Source of the DNA: Pseudomonas sp. A-RE-19
GTDB taxonomy: Bacteria > Pseudomonadota > Gammaproteobacteria > Pseudomonadales > Pseudomonadaceae
Direction: 5' to 3'
Assembly: GCF_019956555.1 (NCBI RefSeq)
Contig: NZ_JAHBDQ010000033.1
Coordinates: 186,001 to 250,000 of the forward strand
Length of the DNA stretch: 64,000 bases
The position numbers and the translations under genes are program-made. Below the pieces are notes generated by a model. It worked only from the letters and a program-made list of their open reading frames with translations. It made no database searches and was not told the origin of the DNA. Shown in pieces: positions 17,410-28,300 of the stretch. Each line of letters starts with the position of its first letter. The stretch's first letter is position 1.

Positions 17410-18774
17410 ATGTCCGCCTTCTTTGCCGAACGCGCGCTGCTGCCTAGTGGATGGGCCAACAATGTACGTCTTGAGGTCAGCGCCGATGGCGTGCTGACCC
17501 ATATCCAGGCCGATTCTCACGCAGATGACGCCGAACGGCTGAGCGGTCCGCTGCTTCCCGGGATGCCGAATTTGCACTCCCACGCCTTCCAGCGGGCCAT
17601 GGCCGGGCTGGCGGAAGTGGCGGGCAATCCGAATGACAGTTTCTGGACCTGGCGCGATTTGATGTACCGGCTCGTCGGAAAAATCAGCCCGGAGCAACTC
17701 GGCGTCATCGCCCGTCAGCTGTACATCGAAATGCTCAAGGCCGGTTACACCTCGGTCGCGGAATTTCATTACGTACATCACGACAATAACGGCCAGCCCT
17801 ACGCGGACCCGGCCGAACTGGCGCTGCGCATCAGCCAGGCCGCCAGCTCCGCCGGTATCGGTTTGACTCTGCTGCCGGTGCTCTACAGCCATTCCGGTTT
17901 CGGCGGCCTGGCCCCGAATGAAGGTCAGCGCCGCTTTATCAACAGCACCGAAAACTACCTGAAGCTCCAGTCGCGCTTGCAGCCGATCCTGGCGCAGCAA
18001 CCGGCCCAGGCCTTGGGTTTGTGTTTCCACTCGTTGCGCGCGGTAACACCGCAGCAGATCAGTGAAGTGCTGGCGGCCAGCGACAAGCAGTGCCCGGTGC
18101 ACATTCACATCGCCGAGCAGCAAAAAGAAGTCGATGACTGCCTGAGCTGGAGCGGTCGCCGGCCGTTGCAATGGCTGTACGAAAATACCGAAGTCGATCA
18201 GCGCTGGTGCCTGGTCCACGCGACCCACGCCAACCCGGAAGAAGTCACGCTCATGGCCAGGAGCCGCGCCATCGCCGGCCTGTGCCTGACCACCGAAGCC
18301 AACCTCGGCGACGGGATTTTCCCGGCGGTGGACTTCCTGGCGCAAGGCGGGCGCATGGGCATCGGTTCCGACAGCCATGTGTCGTTAAGCGTGGTGGAAG
18401 AATTGCGTTGGCTGGAATACGGCCAGCGTCTGCGTGATCAGCGGCGTAATCGTTTGTATGGCGCCGATCAGCCGATGGTCGGCCGCACATTGTACGACGC
18501 CGCGCTGGATGGCGGCGCCCAGGCATTGGGGCAGCCGATTGGTGCCCTCGAAGTCGGCAAGCGTGCCGACTGGCTGGTGCTGGATGGCAACGATCCGTAC
18601 CTGGCGACGGCCAGCGGCGACGGGATTCTCAATCGCTGGTTGTTTGCCGGGGGTGATCGTCAGGTGCGGGATGTACTGGTCAACGGTCAGTGGGTCGTGC
18701 GTGACGGGCGCCATGCCGGGGAAGAAGACAGCAATCGGGCGTTTACCCAGGTCCTGCGCGAACTGCTCGGTTAA
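17410..18774 (+). CDS. hutF: Formimidoylglutamate deiminase
   Basis: HutF deaminates N-formimino-L-glutamate to N-formyl-L-glutamate and ammonia. The 454-residue amidohydrolase has the metal motif NLHSHAFQRA (His56, His58), HIHIAEQQKEV with the third His, LVHATHA, and GIGSDSHVS with the conserved Asp. Length is normal. It is transcribed away from hutC from its own promoter region containing the TGTATATACA palindrome. With hutG it completes the bacterial five-step pathway. Confidence 0.96.
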   Translation: MSAFFAERALLPSGWANNVRLEVSADGVLTHIQADSHADDAERLSGPLLPGMPNLHSHAFQRAMAGLAEVAGNPNDSFWTWRDLMYRLVGKISPEQLGVIARQLYIEMLKAGYTSVAEFHYVHHDNNGQPYADPAELALRISQAASSAGIGLTLLPVLYSHSGFGGLAPNEGQRRFINSTENYLKLQSRLQPILAQQPAQALGLCFHSLRAVTPQQISEVLAASDKQCPVHIHIAEQQKEVDDCLSWSGRRPLQWLYENTEVDQRWCLVHATHANPEEVTLMARSRAIAGLCLTTEANLGDGIFPAVDFLAQGGRMGIGSDSHVSLSVVEELRWLEYGQRLRDQRRNRLYGADQPMVGRTLYDAALDGGAQALGQPIGALEVGKRADWLVLDGNDPYLATASGDGILNRWLFAGGDRQVRDVLVNGQWVVRDGRHAGEEDSNRAFTQVLRELLG

Positions 18775-18783
18775 CCGAAAAGC

Positions 18784-18884
18784 AAAAGATCGCAGCCTTC
18801 GGCAGCTCCTACAATGATCCGGTTGGTCGCAATAATGCGGATCAACCGGACTCTGTAGGAGCTGCCGCAGGCTGCGATCTTTTT
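18784..18884. repeat. REPIN, inverted REP pair (GATCGCAGCCTTCGGCAGCTCC type)
   Basis: Inverted copies flank about 50 bases between the convergent hutF and lipocalin genes. An inner inverted pair, ATCCGGTTG and CAACCGGA, extends the stem. Confidence 0.9.
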
Positions 18885-18896
18885 TCGGCCGCGCCG

Positions 18897-19466
18897 CTAG
18901 TTCGAAGTCTTGGCCATCTTGGTATCCGACGTGCGCCAGATCAGCCGTGTCGTGTCATACCCCTGCTGACGCGCCTTGCTCAGCAGTTCCTCACGCACGA
19001 CGCCATTGACCGTCGGGGTCCGTGACAACAGCCACAAATGACGGCGACTCGGGTCGCCGACAATCGCAGTCTTGTAATCATCGCTGACGTACAACACCCA
19101 GTACTCTCCCTTCGCCGTACCAGGTATCAGTCGCGAGAACCAGGTATCGAACTCGACCCACAACTTGTCAGCCTTGCCGGGCACCTGTGGCGAAGCCGTG
19201 CCTTTGGCCTCTTCCCATTGCCAATCCGACGTCAGGCAGCGATTCAACACCGCCATGTCACCGTCAGGCTTGAGGGTGTAATGGGCCTCGGATTGCGCGC
19301 AGTTGCGCTGGAAATACATCGGCAGACGCGCCAACTCGTACCAGGTCCCCTGGTAGCGCTTGAGGTTGACCGTGTTGACGGTTTTGGGTGCCAACGGATC
19401 TACGCCGGAAGTGGCGCAGCCGGCCAATACCAGGCTGGCAAAAAGAACGATCAGTAACCGCTTCAT
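18897..19466 (-). CDS. blc: Outer-membrane lipocalin lipoprotein, Blc-type
   Basis: A 189-residue lipoprotein with a type II signal and lipobox LVLAGC (Cys17). The lipocalin signature follows: YQGTWYELARLPMYFQRNC, the motif around the conserved Gly-x-Trp. The second structurally conserved region includes GEYWVLYVSDDYK, and the C-terminal part has LWLLSRTP. Bacterial lipocalins bind lipids at the outer membrane, often lysophospholipids, and tend to be induced under envelope stress. It starts 33 bases after another lipoprotein gene in the same direction, probably one operon. Confidence 0.93.
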   Translation of the reverse strand: MKRLLIVLFASLVLAGCATSGVDPLAPKTVNTVNLKRYQGTWYELARLPMYFQRNCAQSEAHYTLKPDGDMAVLNRCLTSDWQWEEAKGTASPQVPGKADKLWVEFDTWFSRLIPGTAKGEYWVLYVSDDYKTAIVGDPSRRHLWLLSRTPTVNGVVREELLSKARQQGYDTTRLIWRTSDTKMAKTSN

Positions 19467-19499
19467 TATTTTTTTCTCCCGTGGGCGAATAGCCCCGGT

Positions 19500-19754
19500 T
19501 TACTTCAGGCCTTGGCCGGAAAACATCAGCACTTTGTCACCGGCATACTGCACGCTGATAAAGCTGTTTTTGTCGCCCCAGGTGCAACTGGACATGCCGA
19601 GCGCGCCCGAGCAATCGGTCGGTTTACCCAGCAAGGTTTCAACCTCGGCCTTGGGCATGCCGGTCGACAGCTTCGAGTAATTTTCCTGATTGATCTTGCC
19701 GCACGCGGCCAACAACACGCAAAACGAGAGCAAGGCGATAGATCGCAGCGACAT
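19500..19754 (-). CDS. Small lipoprotein, DUF3862/SmpA-like
   Basis: An 84-residue lipoprotein with lipobox LLAACG (Cys18). The mature part contains the motif NYSKLSTGMPKAEVETLLGKP, characteristic of the BamE/SmpA-like fold: a Tyr, then 'G M' followed by a 'V..LLG.P' helix. A Cys pair (DCSGALGMSSC) may be a disulphide. Function unknown. It precedes blc by 33 bases, suggesting a shared envelope role. Confidence 0.85.
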   Translation of the reverse strand: MSLRSIALLSFCVLLAACGKINQENYSKLSTGMPKAEVETLLGKPTDCSGALGMSSCTWGDKNSFISVQYAGDKVLMFSGQGLK

Positions 19755-20034
19755 GGTGTAACTCCTGGGGCGAAGGGAATGGCATGGCTGCCAAGCTGAA
19801 GCTTAGAAGAGAAAACCCCTGTCTGGTTCCCTGAGAATCCGGCTATTTGTTCGGCCTCCGTCAGCCTTTTGACGATAAATCTGCCACTTTTTCGTGCTGT
19901 TGGGTATTTCGTCGGTTTGCGCAGAAGCCGCCTAATCTTTGGCGCCGGCCAGTCGACATAGAAGCAGCGCAAAGCCTTCCACTGTGGCAAATTGACACCT
20001 CTTGTTGACCAGCCCATTCGCGGTAGCTCATTTA

Positions 20035-21927
20035 ATGACCAGAAACATGAAATTCAGCCACAAAATCCTGTTGGCAGCCGCCCTCGTGGTGGCCGTCGCA
20101 TTTGCCTGTTTCATCCTGTTCAACGATTACCGCCAGCGGCAGACCCTGCGCAGCAGTACCGAGTCCTCGATGCAGGAACTCGGCAGCCTGACCACCAGCA
20201 ACATCCAGACCTGGCTGGAAAGCCGAATCCAACTGCTGCAATCGTTGTCCCAGCAGATCGCCGTGGACGGCAGCGCCCAGGCCAGCCTCAAGCGCGCCAT
20301 CGACCTGCCGGCCTACACCAGCAACTTCCAGCTGAGCTACTTCGGCGGCACCGATGGCGTGATGTTCTCGATCCCGGCCGGCAACCGCGCCGCCGACTAC
20401 GACCCTCGCGCCCGTGGCTGGTACAAGGCGGCCAACAGCGCGCAACAGACCGTCGTCACGGAACCCTACATCGCGGCGTCATCGGGCAAACTGGTGATCA
20501 CCGTTGCCACACCGGTGAAGCACCAGAATGAGATGATTGGCGTCGCCGGCGCGGATATCGATCTGTCCAGCGTCAGCGCGATCATCAACTTGCTGAATTT
20601 CGGCGGTCATGGCCATGCGTTCATTGTCAGCGCCGACGGCAAAATCCTGATTCACCCAGACAGCAAACTGGTGCTCAAGAACCTGGCTGACGCTTATCCC
20701 AACGGCGCGCCGAAAATCAGCCCGGGCCTGAAGGAAGTCGAACTGGACGGCAAAACCCAGTTCATCTCCTTCACTCACGTTAACGGCGTGCCGTCGGCGG
20801 ACTGGTACGTGGCGCTGGTGCTGGATAAAGACACCGCGTTCTCGATGCTCAGTGAGTTCCGCACCTCGGCAATCATCGCCATGATCATCGCCGTGGTGAT
20901 CATCATCGCGCTGCTGAGCATGTTGATCCGCGTGCTGATGCAACCGCTGCTGACCATGGGCCGCGCCATGCATGACATCGCCGAGGGCGAAGGTGACCTG
21001 ACCAAACGCCTGACCATCCATGGCCAGGACGAGTTCGGTGCGCTGGGCACCTCGTTCAACCGCTTTGTGGAACGTATTCATACCTCGATCCGTGAAGTGT
21101 CCTCGGCCACCGGCCAGGTCAACGAAGTCGCCTTGCGGGTCGTCGCGGCTTCTAACTCATCGATGTTCAACTCCGATCAGCAAGCCTCACGCACCAGCAG
21201 CGTGGCTGCGGCGATCAACGAATTGGGCGCCGCCGCTCAGGAAATCGCCCAGAACGCCGCCCTCGCCTCGCAGCATTCAAGCGACGCCCGTGCCTTGGCC
21301 GAAGACGGTCAGCAAGTGGTGGATAAAACCATCGCCGCCATGCAGCAGCTGTCGGCAAAAATCAGCGATTCGTGCGGCAACATCGAAACCCTGAACAGCA
21401 ACACGGTGAACATCGGGCAGATTCTGGAAGTGATCACCAGCATCTCGCAGCAGACCAACTTGCTGGCGCTCAACGCGGCCATCGAAGCGGCCCGTGCCGG
21501 TGAAGCCGGTCGTGGTTTTGCCGTGGTCGCGGATGAGGTGCGCAACCTCGCCCACCGCACTCAGGATTCGGCGCAGCAAGTGCAGAAGATGATCGAAGAG
21601 CTGCAAGTCGGCGCCCGGGAAGCGGTCAGCACCATGACCGACAGCCAGCGCCAGAGTGAAAGCAGCGTCGGCATCGCCAACCAGGCCGGCGAACGCCTGG
21701 GCAGCGTGACGCAGCGCATCGGTGAGATTGACGGGATGAACCAGTCGGTGGCCACCGCGACCGAGGAACAAACCGCTGTGGTGGAGTCGATCAACGTCGA
21801 CATTACCGAGATCAACACGCTGAATCAGGAAGGTGTGGAGAACTTGCAGTCGACCTTGCGTGCGTGTGCCGACCTTGAACAGCAGGCGGCGCGGTTGAAG
21901 CAGTTGGTGGGTAGTTTCCGGATCTAA
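20035..21927 (+). CDS. Methyl-accepting chemotaxis protein, PctA-type amino-acid receptor
   Basis: A 630-residue inner-membrane chemoreceptor: TM1 near 8-30, periplasmic dCache_1 domain to about 280, TM2 near 285-305, HAMP domain, and a signalling domain whose hairpin tip contains [16 protein letters not shown]. The dCache amino-acid-binding residues are present: Tyr122, Arg127, Trp129, Tyr130, Tyr145 and Asp174 (compare Y-R-W-Y-D in PctA). It therefore probably senses L-amino acids. I chose the ATG at 20035 ([13 protein letters not shown]), which parallels the PctA start; 20047 is an alternative. It stands alone, without neighbouring chemotaxis genes. Confidence 0.92.
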   Translation: MTRNMKFSHKILLAAALVVAVAFACFILFNDYRQRQTLRSSTESSMQELGSLTTSNIQTWLESRIQLLQSLSQQIAVDGSAQASLKRAIDLPAYTSNFQLSYFGGTDGVMFSIPAGNRAADYDPRARGWYKAANSAQQTVVTEPYIAASSGKLVITVATPVKHQNEMIGVAGADIDLSSVSAIINLLNFGGHGHAFIVSADGKILIHPDSKLVLKNLADAYPNGAPKISPGLKEVELDGKTQFISFTHVNGVPSADWYVALVLDKDTAFSMLSEFRTSAIIAMIIAVVIIIALLSMLIRVLMQPLLTMGRAMHDIAEGEGDLTKRLTIHGQDEFGALGTSFNRFVERIHTSIREVSSATGQVNEVALRVVAASNSSMFNSDQQASRTSSVAAAINELGAAAQEIAQNAALASQHSSDARALAEDGQQVVDKTIAAMQQLSAKISDSCGNIETLNSNTVNIGQILEVITSISQQTNLLALNAAIEAARAGEAGRGFAVVADEVRNLAHRTQDSAQQVQKMIEELQVGAREAVSTMTDSQRQSESSVGIANQAGERLGSVTQRIGEIDGMNQSVATATEEQTAVVESINVDITEINTLNQEGVENLQSTLRACADLEQQAARLKQLVGSFRI

Positions 21928-21946
21928 GGCGCTCTTGATGGCCTCA

Positions 21947-22019
21947 TCGCGAGCAGGCTCGCTCCCACAGTGGATCTCCAGCGCGACAAAGATCTATGTG
22001 GGAGCGAGCCTGCTCGCGA
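21947..22019. repeat. REP doublet, outward-facing arrangement
   Basis: TCGCGAGCAGGCTCGCTCCC and its reverse complement lie between the convergent chemoreceptor and DUF924 genes. Confidence 0.9.
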
Positions 22020-22044
22020 TGGCGGTATCAGCAACAACGAAAAG

Positions 22045-22647
22045 CTAGAAGCGAGATCCAGGACCTGAAAGAAACTCCAGCTCCTCAGCCGTAGATTCAC
22101 GCCCCAACACCGCATTGCGATGGGGAAACCGTCCAAATCGCGCAATGATCTTCTGATGCCGCTCGGCGTAATCCAGATTGTCGGCAAACACCGCCCGATC
22201 CGCCTCCGGTTGCTGCTCGACCAAATCGAGAAACCGCGAAACCGCTTCGTTCTGCACCGCCAGATTCTCGCAGTGCTCGAACACCAGATAGATAAACACC
22301 CGCTGGATCGGTCGCAGTTGCCGATCGAAATCCGCGGCAATGCCTTGCGCCACCAGTGCCTGAGCCCTGAGATCGCCTGAAAAGGATTTGGGGGTGTCGC
22401 GAAAGATCATGCGCGGAAGTTGATCGAGCAGCAGCACCAAAGCCAGCCAACCTTCAGGGCGTTGCACCCATTCAGTCAGTCCGCCGGCCAGTGCCTGCTC
22501 GACCAGGTCCCCGAAACGCATCCGCGCTTCGAGGTCCTGGCTGTCGCGTTTGCCGAACCATAACTTGCCCTTGTCAGCCGATATTTCGTTGGGTGATTCG
22601 AAAGATCCGAACCACCATTCGAGCAACGGCTGCCAGGGCGCGGTCAT
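22045..22647 (-). CDS. DUF924 family protein
   Basis: A 200-residue cytoplasmic protein of the DUF924 (YPL/tetratricopeptide-like) family. Recognisable segments are PEGWLALVLLLDQLPRMIFR and the later YLVFEHCENLAVQ. The family has no firmly assigned function; it is predicted to be alpha-helical and was tentatively linked to RNA or tRNA processing only by fold. It starts 3 bases after the fbp stop and is likely co-transcribed with it. Confidence 0.85.
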   Translation of the reverse strand: MTAPWQPLLEWWFGSFESPNEISADKGKLWFGKRDSQDLEARMRFGDLVEQALAGGLTEWVQRPEGWLALVLLLDQLPRMIFRDTPKSFSGDLRAQALVAQGIAADFDRQLRPIQRVFIYLVFEHCENLAVQNEAVSRFLDLVEQQPEADRAVFADNLDYAERHQKIIARFGRFPHRNAVLGRESTAEELEFLSGPGSRF

Positions 22648-22650
22648 GTT

Positions 22651-23661
22651 TTATTCCTTGTGGTAAGCCGTGACGCGGGCCACTTCTTCTTTCGAACCGA
22701 GGAACACCGCAACACGCTGGTGCAGGCCTTCCGGCTGGATGTCGAGGATGCGCTGGTGGCCGTCGGTGGATGCGCCACCCGCTTGTTCCACCAGGAACGA
22801 CATCGGGTTGGCTTCGTACATCAGGCGCAGTTTGCCCGGCTTCGACGGCTCGCGGCTGTCGCGTGGGTACATGAACAGACCGCCGCGGGTCAGGATGCGG
22901 TGCACGTCCGCGACCATCGCGGCGACCCAACGCATGTTGTAGTTCTTTTTCAGCGGGCCTTCTTCGCCTGCCAGTAATTCGCCGACGTAGCGCTGTACCG
23001 GAGCTTCCCAGTGACGCTGGTTGGATGCGTTGATGGCGAATTCCTGGGTGCTTTCAGGAATGGTGATGTCTTCATGGGTCAGGACGAAGCTGCCCATTTC
23101 ACGGTCCAGGGTGAAACCTTTCACGCCGTCGCCCAGGGTCAGGATCAGCATGGTCTGTGGACCATAGATGGCATAACCGGCGGCCACTTGCTGGGTACCT
23201 GGCTGCAGGAAAGCCTTTTCATTCAAGGGCTCGTTCTGGCTCAGGTATTCGTTCGGGCAACGCAGTACCGAGAAGATAGTACCGACCGGTGCGTTGATAT
23301 CGATGTTCGACGAACCGTCCAGTGGGTCGAATACCAGCAGGTAGGCACCTTTCGGGTATTTGCCCGGGATCTGGTAGGCATTGTCCATTTCTTCGGACGC
23401 CATGCCGGCCAGGTGACCGCCCCACTCGTTGGCTTCAAGCAGGATCTCGTTGGACAGCACGTCGAGTTTCTTCTGCACTTCGCCCTGAACGTTTTCGGTG
23501 CCCATGCTGCCCAGGACACCACCCAGGGCGCCTTTGGAGACGGCGTGGTTGATTTCCTTGCAGGCACGCGCCACCACTTCGATCAGGAAACGCAGATCGG
23601 CAGGAGTGTTGTTGCTACGGGTCTGCTCAATCAAATAGCGACTCAAGGTAACGCGGGACAT
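22651..23661 (-). CDS. fbp: Fructose-1,6-bisphosphatase, class I
   Basis: Fbp hydrolyses fructose 1,6-bisphosphate to fructose 6-phosphate, the committed gluconeogenic step. The 336-residue protein has the metal and phosphate motif [11 protein letters not shown] (Asp112-Asp115 region), the upstream MASEE acidic ligands near 88-91, and [20 protein letters not shown] with the active-site Lys and Glu. Pseudomonads growing on amino acids such as histidine depend on this enzyme for hexoses. Its neighbour downstream is the DUF924 gene. Confidence 0.97.
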   Translation of the reverse strand: MSRVTLSRYLIEQTRSNNTPADLRFLIEVVARACKEINHAVSKGALGGVLGSMGTENVQGEVQKKLDVLSNEILLEANEWGGHLAGMASEEMDNAYQIPGKYPKGAYLLVFDPLDGSSNIDINAPVGTIFSVLRCPNEYLSQNEPLNEKAFLQPGTQQVAAGYAIYGPQTMLILTLGDGVKGFTLDREMGSFVLTHEDITIPESTQEFAINASNQRHWEAPVQRYVGELLAGEEGPLKKNYNMRWVAAMVADVHRILTRGGLFMYPRDSREPSKPGKLRLMYEANPMSFLVEQAGGASTDGHQRILDIQPEGLHQRVAVFLGSKEEVARVTAYHKE

Positions 23662-23850
23662 GGAAGGCTCCGGTGGAATGGGGGGCTAAAAACCCGCGCA
23701 GTTTAACGCGAGTCGGGGCGCATTTCCTCCTATCAGACGTGATACACCCAATAGAGTTCATGTGCGGGGTTGAGCGTAGTTCGAAATGAGGCCGATGTGG
23801 CTTGCGGATCAGTGGCAGATTGAGGCTTTTTTGTGGCTGATAGACCGCTT

Positions 23851-23941
23851 TCGCGAGCAAGCCCGCTCCCACAGTGGATCCCGGTCGTACACAAACTTTG
23901 TGTACTCTGAAGATCGAAGGTGGGAGCGGGCTTGCTCGCGA
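23851..23941. repeat. REP doublet with internal palindrome, filling the fbp-DUF3999 gap
   Basis: The 302-base gap between the fbp start and the DUF3999 stop contains this REP doublet (TCGCGAGCAAGCCCGCTCCC and its reverse complement). Inside it, GTACACAAACTTTGTGTAC (23887-23905) is a perfect odd palindrome. The rest of the gap, next to fbp, should hold the fbp promoter, but no box stood out. Confidence 0.85.
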
Positions 23942-23964
23942 ATGGCGCGCAGCGCCAGCCATCC

Positions 23965-25332
23965 TCAGGATTTAGCAGCAGGTTTGCGCAGCAAGCTGAA
24001 CGCCATGGCCCCCAGAACCAGCACACTGAGCAACAACACCGCCCATAAACCGAATTTTTTCCAGTTCGTGCCCACTACCGTTGGCGCTGTCGCCGCCGGA
24101 GTCATCACGGCCCCACCGTCCACCGTCGCCCTGCCCAACGCCGCCAATTTGGCCGCGCTGTAATCCGGAATCAGCGTCGACAACGGCAAGTTCGCCGGCT
24201 TCACCGTCGCACTCCCCAGCGCCAGCGTGTAAGGCCCGGCGCCACGCGCCAGAAACACCAGTTGCGTGGAACGCACGGCAAACCGCACCGTCGGCGCTTC
24301 GGCACCCAGGCCACCGCCACGCTCATCCACCGTCAGCTTCAATTGCTGCACGATCTGCCCCGGCAACTGCAATTCGTTCTGCACCACGTCCTGGCCATTC
24401 TGCGTCAGGCGATAGAGCAAACCGCTGCTCAGCGGTTGCCACGGCAGGCTGGTTTCCCGGCGTCCCGACAACGTCACCGGCGCCAGGCTGTTGGGCTGAC
24501 TCAGCTCGATCTGCAAGCGCTGGACGTTCAACCCCATCGGCAATTGCCAGGTGTACTCGCCGGCCTTCGCGCTGCTGCCGGCCAACGGTTGCGACCAGAC
24601 CAACGGCAGCGGCAAGGTGCGAGGATTGGCGCTTTCCAGTTGCGCCGAAGTCAGCACCGGCGCCGACTGAGGCGAATTCCACAACAAGCGCAAATAGCGC
24701 GCCGATTGCCCTGGCAGGCCGACTTCATGTTGCTCGACCTGTTCGTCGGCAAACGTCAGCCGCGCCACCTGTCCTTCGCCCCATGACTGCCAATGCTGCA
24801 AATCGTCGCTGGCTTCAATGCTGAAACGCTGGAAACCGTCGCGTTCGCTGGTCCAGTCGAGGATTAATTGCCGCAACGGCGCCTTGATGCCGCTGGCGTC
24901 GAGCAACCAGCCACGCAGCACCTCTTCGCCCGCCTCCAATTGGGTGGCCGGTTGCACTTCGACCAATGTGCCACTTGCACTCGATTGCACCCTTACGCTC
25001 GGTACGTGTTCGGTGTCATCCGCCGAGTTGTACAACGGGAACCACTTTACGTCGGTCAGCGTGCGGTTTTCGCGGGTTTGCGCGGATTCCCGAGCCAGAG
25101 CGTACGCCTGAGGCTCACCGGCCGCATTGAAGACGCGCAAGTCGCTGAGATCGGTCTGCCGGGCTTTCAGTTGCACGCCAAAAGGCAGTTCAAGGCGATA
25201 CCACGGGCCCTCGCCACTGACGGACAACGGCACCTGCGTGGCGAAGTCCGACGGTTTTTCCTGCGCGCCGGCCGACAGCGTCACCCCCAGCACCACAGCC
25301 CCCCACCAGCCCAGGTTCAACTTCTGACTCAA
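23965..25332 (-). CDS. DUF3999 exported, membrane-anchored protein
   Basis: A 455-residue protein with an N-terminal signal (LGWWGAVVLGVTLSAGAQ), a long periplasmic region rich in beta-type sequence, and one C-terminal transmembrane helix (LWAVLLLSVLVLGAMAFSLL) followed by RKPAAKS. It matches the DUF3999 family; function unknown. The start is TTG, with AAGGAG 7 bases upstream, and TTGA overlaps the stop codon of the preceding DUF2339 gene. The coupling implies that the two products act together in the inner membrane. Confidence 0.85.
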   Translation of the reverse strand: MSQKLNLGWWGAVVLGVTLSAGAQEKPSDFATQVPLSVSGEGPWYRLELPFGVQLKARQTDLSDLRVFNAAGEPQAYALARESAQTRENRTLTDVKWFPLYNSADDTEHVPSVRVQSSASGTLVEVQPATQLEAGEEVLRGWLLDASGIKAPLRQLILDWTSERDGFQRFSIEASDDLQHWQSWGEGQVARLTFADEQVEQHEVGLPGQSARYLRLLWNSPQSAPVLTSAQLESANPRTLPLPLVWSQPLAGSSAKAGEYTWQLPMGLNVQRLQIELSQPNSLAPVTLSGRRETSLPWQPLSSGLLYRLTQNGQDVVQNELQLPGQIVQQLKLTVDERGGGLGAEAPTVRFAVRSTQLVFLARGAGPYTLALGSATVKPANLPLSTLIPDYSAAKLAALGRATVDGGAVMTPAATAPTVVGTNWKKFGLWAVLLLSVLVLGAMAFSLLRKPAAKS

Positions 25333-28300
25333 GACGACACTCCTTCGGTTTCAGGGGCCGGTTTTTCCGCACCCGGCACAGCCTCGGCACGCTTGGGCGG
25401 CAACGGAGCGAAATAGCCCACCACCAACAGCAACACGCCAACGCCGATAAACGACACGATCCGCGCCAGCCCGCCGCGGTTACTCAATTCAATGAAGAAC
25501 AACTTGGCGACCACCAGCGCGATCAGCGCGGCGCCGATCAGCCAGACTTCACGACGATGACGCAGATGCCCACCGATCATCAGACTCAGGGCCATCAGGG
25601 TCCAGACGATGGACAGGCCGGCCTGCACCAGCATCGATTCAAGCAGCAGATCCAGCGCGAACGGCACCCCGCCCCAATGGTGCGCAGTGCGCATTACCAT
25701 CGCGGTGAAGAAAGCAAACAGCGAAACCCCGGCGATCACCTGCGTGACGTTATCGGCGTAGGCCTTGCGAACCGCCAGTTGCGTCACGGCAGTCCGAGAC
25801 CAGACGTAAACGCCGAACAGGGCAAACAGCAGGCCCAACTCCAGCGGGTTGATCAGCGGTACATACGGCAACGGCTCGGCGGTGCCGTCACTGGCGATGT
25901 TCGCCAGCCAGAACCAACCGAGCATCAGCAACGCCAATGGCGCAGCGGCATAGACACGGTACTCGCGGGGATAAGCCGATACCGGCCACGGCCACGTGCG
26001 TGGTGCGGCCATCAGCACCAGATACAGGCTCGGCAGAATCGCCCAGCCCAGCCAGCGCCAGGCGTTGTACTGCTCCGACAACAGCAGCAGACCGTAACGC
26101 AGCTCCAGGGCCAACACGCCGATCAACAGCCAGCAGCCGAGCACATGGGCGGTGCTCAGGGCGCTTGCGGGCAGCATCGCCGCAAGGCGTCGCAGTGAGA
26201 TGAAATGCACGACGAATACCGCGGCCCAAACCAGCCAGCCGAAATTGGCGGCCGGGTGATAACGTGAATGCCAGGCCGCGAGCAACACCAGACCGGCGGC
26301 GGGAATCAACAAGGTGCAGAGCAAGCCCAGCGACGACCACCTCAGGCGCAGCGCCAACACCGTCCACAGCGCGACACTCACGGCGGCGACGGCCAGCAGC
26401 AAGGTCGCTTGCAGATTCAACGGGGCAAAGCGCAGCACTTCGCTGACCCACGCCAGCGCCCACCACCCCGCGCCCCACACCAGCAATACTTCGGACAAGC
26501 GCTGCAGGCTCAACCCATCGAAGGCCGAAGCATGATTGCCAAGCTGCAAACGCCAGGCCCCGACGAATGCGGCCAGCCCCAGCACCAGCGGCGTCCAGAA
26601 ACCGCTGTGGGCCAACGGTCGCAACCCTTCGCTGAGCAGCGGCCCGAGCAGGTCCGGCCCGGCGAACAGGAATGCCGCGCCGCCGATCACCTGCAACAGC
26701 AGACCAAAGACAAAACTCACGCGTTGCTTCAGGTACAGGCTCAGCCAGATGATGAACAAACCACTGGCGGCCCACACCGCACTCGCGGTTTGCCATGGCA
26801 ACACGAACAGCACCGCGAGGTTGATCAGCACCAGACCGGCCAGCAACACCACCGACAAGCCGCGCAGCAAACGCACGTCACTGCGCACCATTTCGTCGCG
26901 AGCCGCCAGCAACATCCCGGCGATCAACGCCAGCCCGATCAGGGACGCGCTGAGTAAACCGCTCCAACCGGCGCTGAACACCGCAGCCGATTCGCCGCCC
27001 GCCCCTTGCAGCCGTAACAGGAACAACGCACCGCCGAGCAGTTGCACGGCAAACGCGGTGAACAGGAACGCTCGCGATTGCAGGCGCAGGCCGACGAACA
27101 ACGTCGCCAAGCCGGCCAGCGCCCAACTGATCGCCGTGCCATGAGTGAAGAAGAACAGCGGCGCCAGCAGATAAAGGAACGTCAGCCCCAGACAAGCCAG
27201 CACCGGCAGCCCTTGGCGTTCCCACTGTGACGCCTGTTCGGGCAACGCTTTGCGCAACTGGTAAAAGCTGAACAGCAGCGCCACGCCGAGCATCAACGCC
27301 CCCAGCGGTGCGCCATCAAGCAGGCTGCTCTCGCCGATCCGCAGCCCGCTGAGAAACGCCAGTGCCGAGCCCAGTTGCAGCAGCAAGGCAAAGGCTCGCG
27401 CCAGCGGTCGCTGTTGACGCAGGCCGAGCCAGAAAATCCCAGCGCCTTCCACCGCCCAGGCGGCCGCGGTCCAACGTGCGTCCAGCCCCAAGGGGATCGC
27501 CAGGCTGGCGAAGATCACCCCCAGCGCCAGACAGGTTTCCGCCAGCAACAGCGCTCGGCCGCCCATCAGCAACCGGGCCAGGCCCATGTAAATCATGCCC
27601 AGTGCCAAGGCGCTGAAAGCGGCGGCAAATTCCAGGTGCTCCACCAGCGCGAACTGCAAACCGAAGCCCACCAGCGGTGGCGCGAACAGCATCGTGCCGT
27701 CAATGTAATCGCCCTTGCGCGCGGACCAGTGCAGCAGTGCATCGCGGCTGTCGTCCTCGGGCGCATCGCTCATGTCCAGCAGTTTGCGCCGGGCGAACAG
27801 CAGGCCGATGGCCAGGTACATCAGGAAAAACAGAATCAGGAACGGCTCGGTGCTCCACAGCAACTCAGGCTTGTAGGAACGCAGGCCCCAAGCCAACCCG
27901 ATGCCGAAGGTGCCGACAAAACCAATGAGGTTGAGCAATCGCCAGGCCTTGAACCAGGCGATGCCAAGGATACCGGCGTTGAGCAGGGCGAAATAACTGA
28001 ACAGCGCGACATGATTGCCGGCACCGGTGGAGGTCAGGATCGGCGCGGCGAAACCGCCCAGTGCGGCAGCGGCGGCCAGGCCCAACGCGTTTTGGGTAAT
28101 GGCGAGAATCGCCGAGAACACCGTCACCACCACCAGCAAGCCCAGCGCCGCCGTGGGGTCGAGCAACGGATGCAGACGCATCGCGGCGAATACCGTCAGG
28201 TACAACACCCCAATCCCGGTGCCTTGCAGCATCAACGCGTAATTGCTGTTGCGCAGGCGCAGCCACCAGCCCAGCGCGAGCAAGCCCAAGGCCGCCGCCG

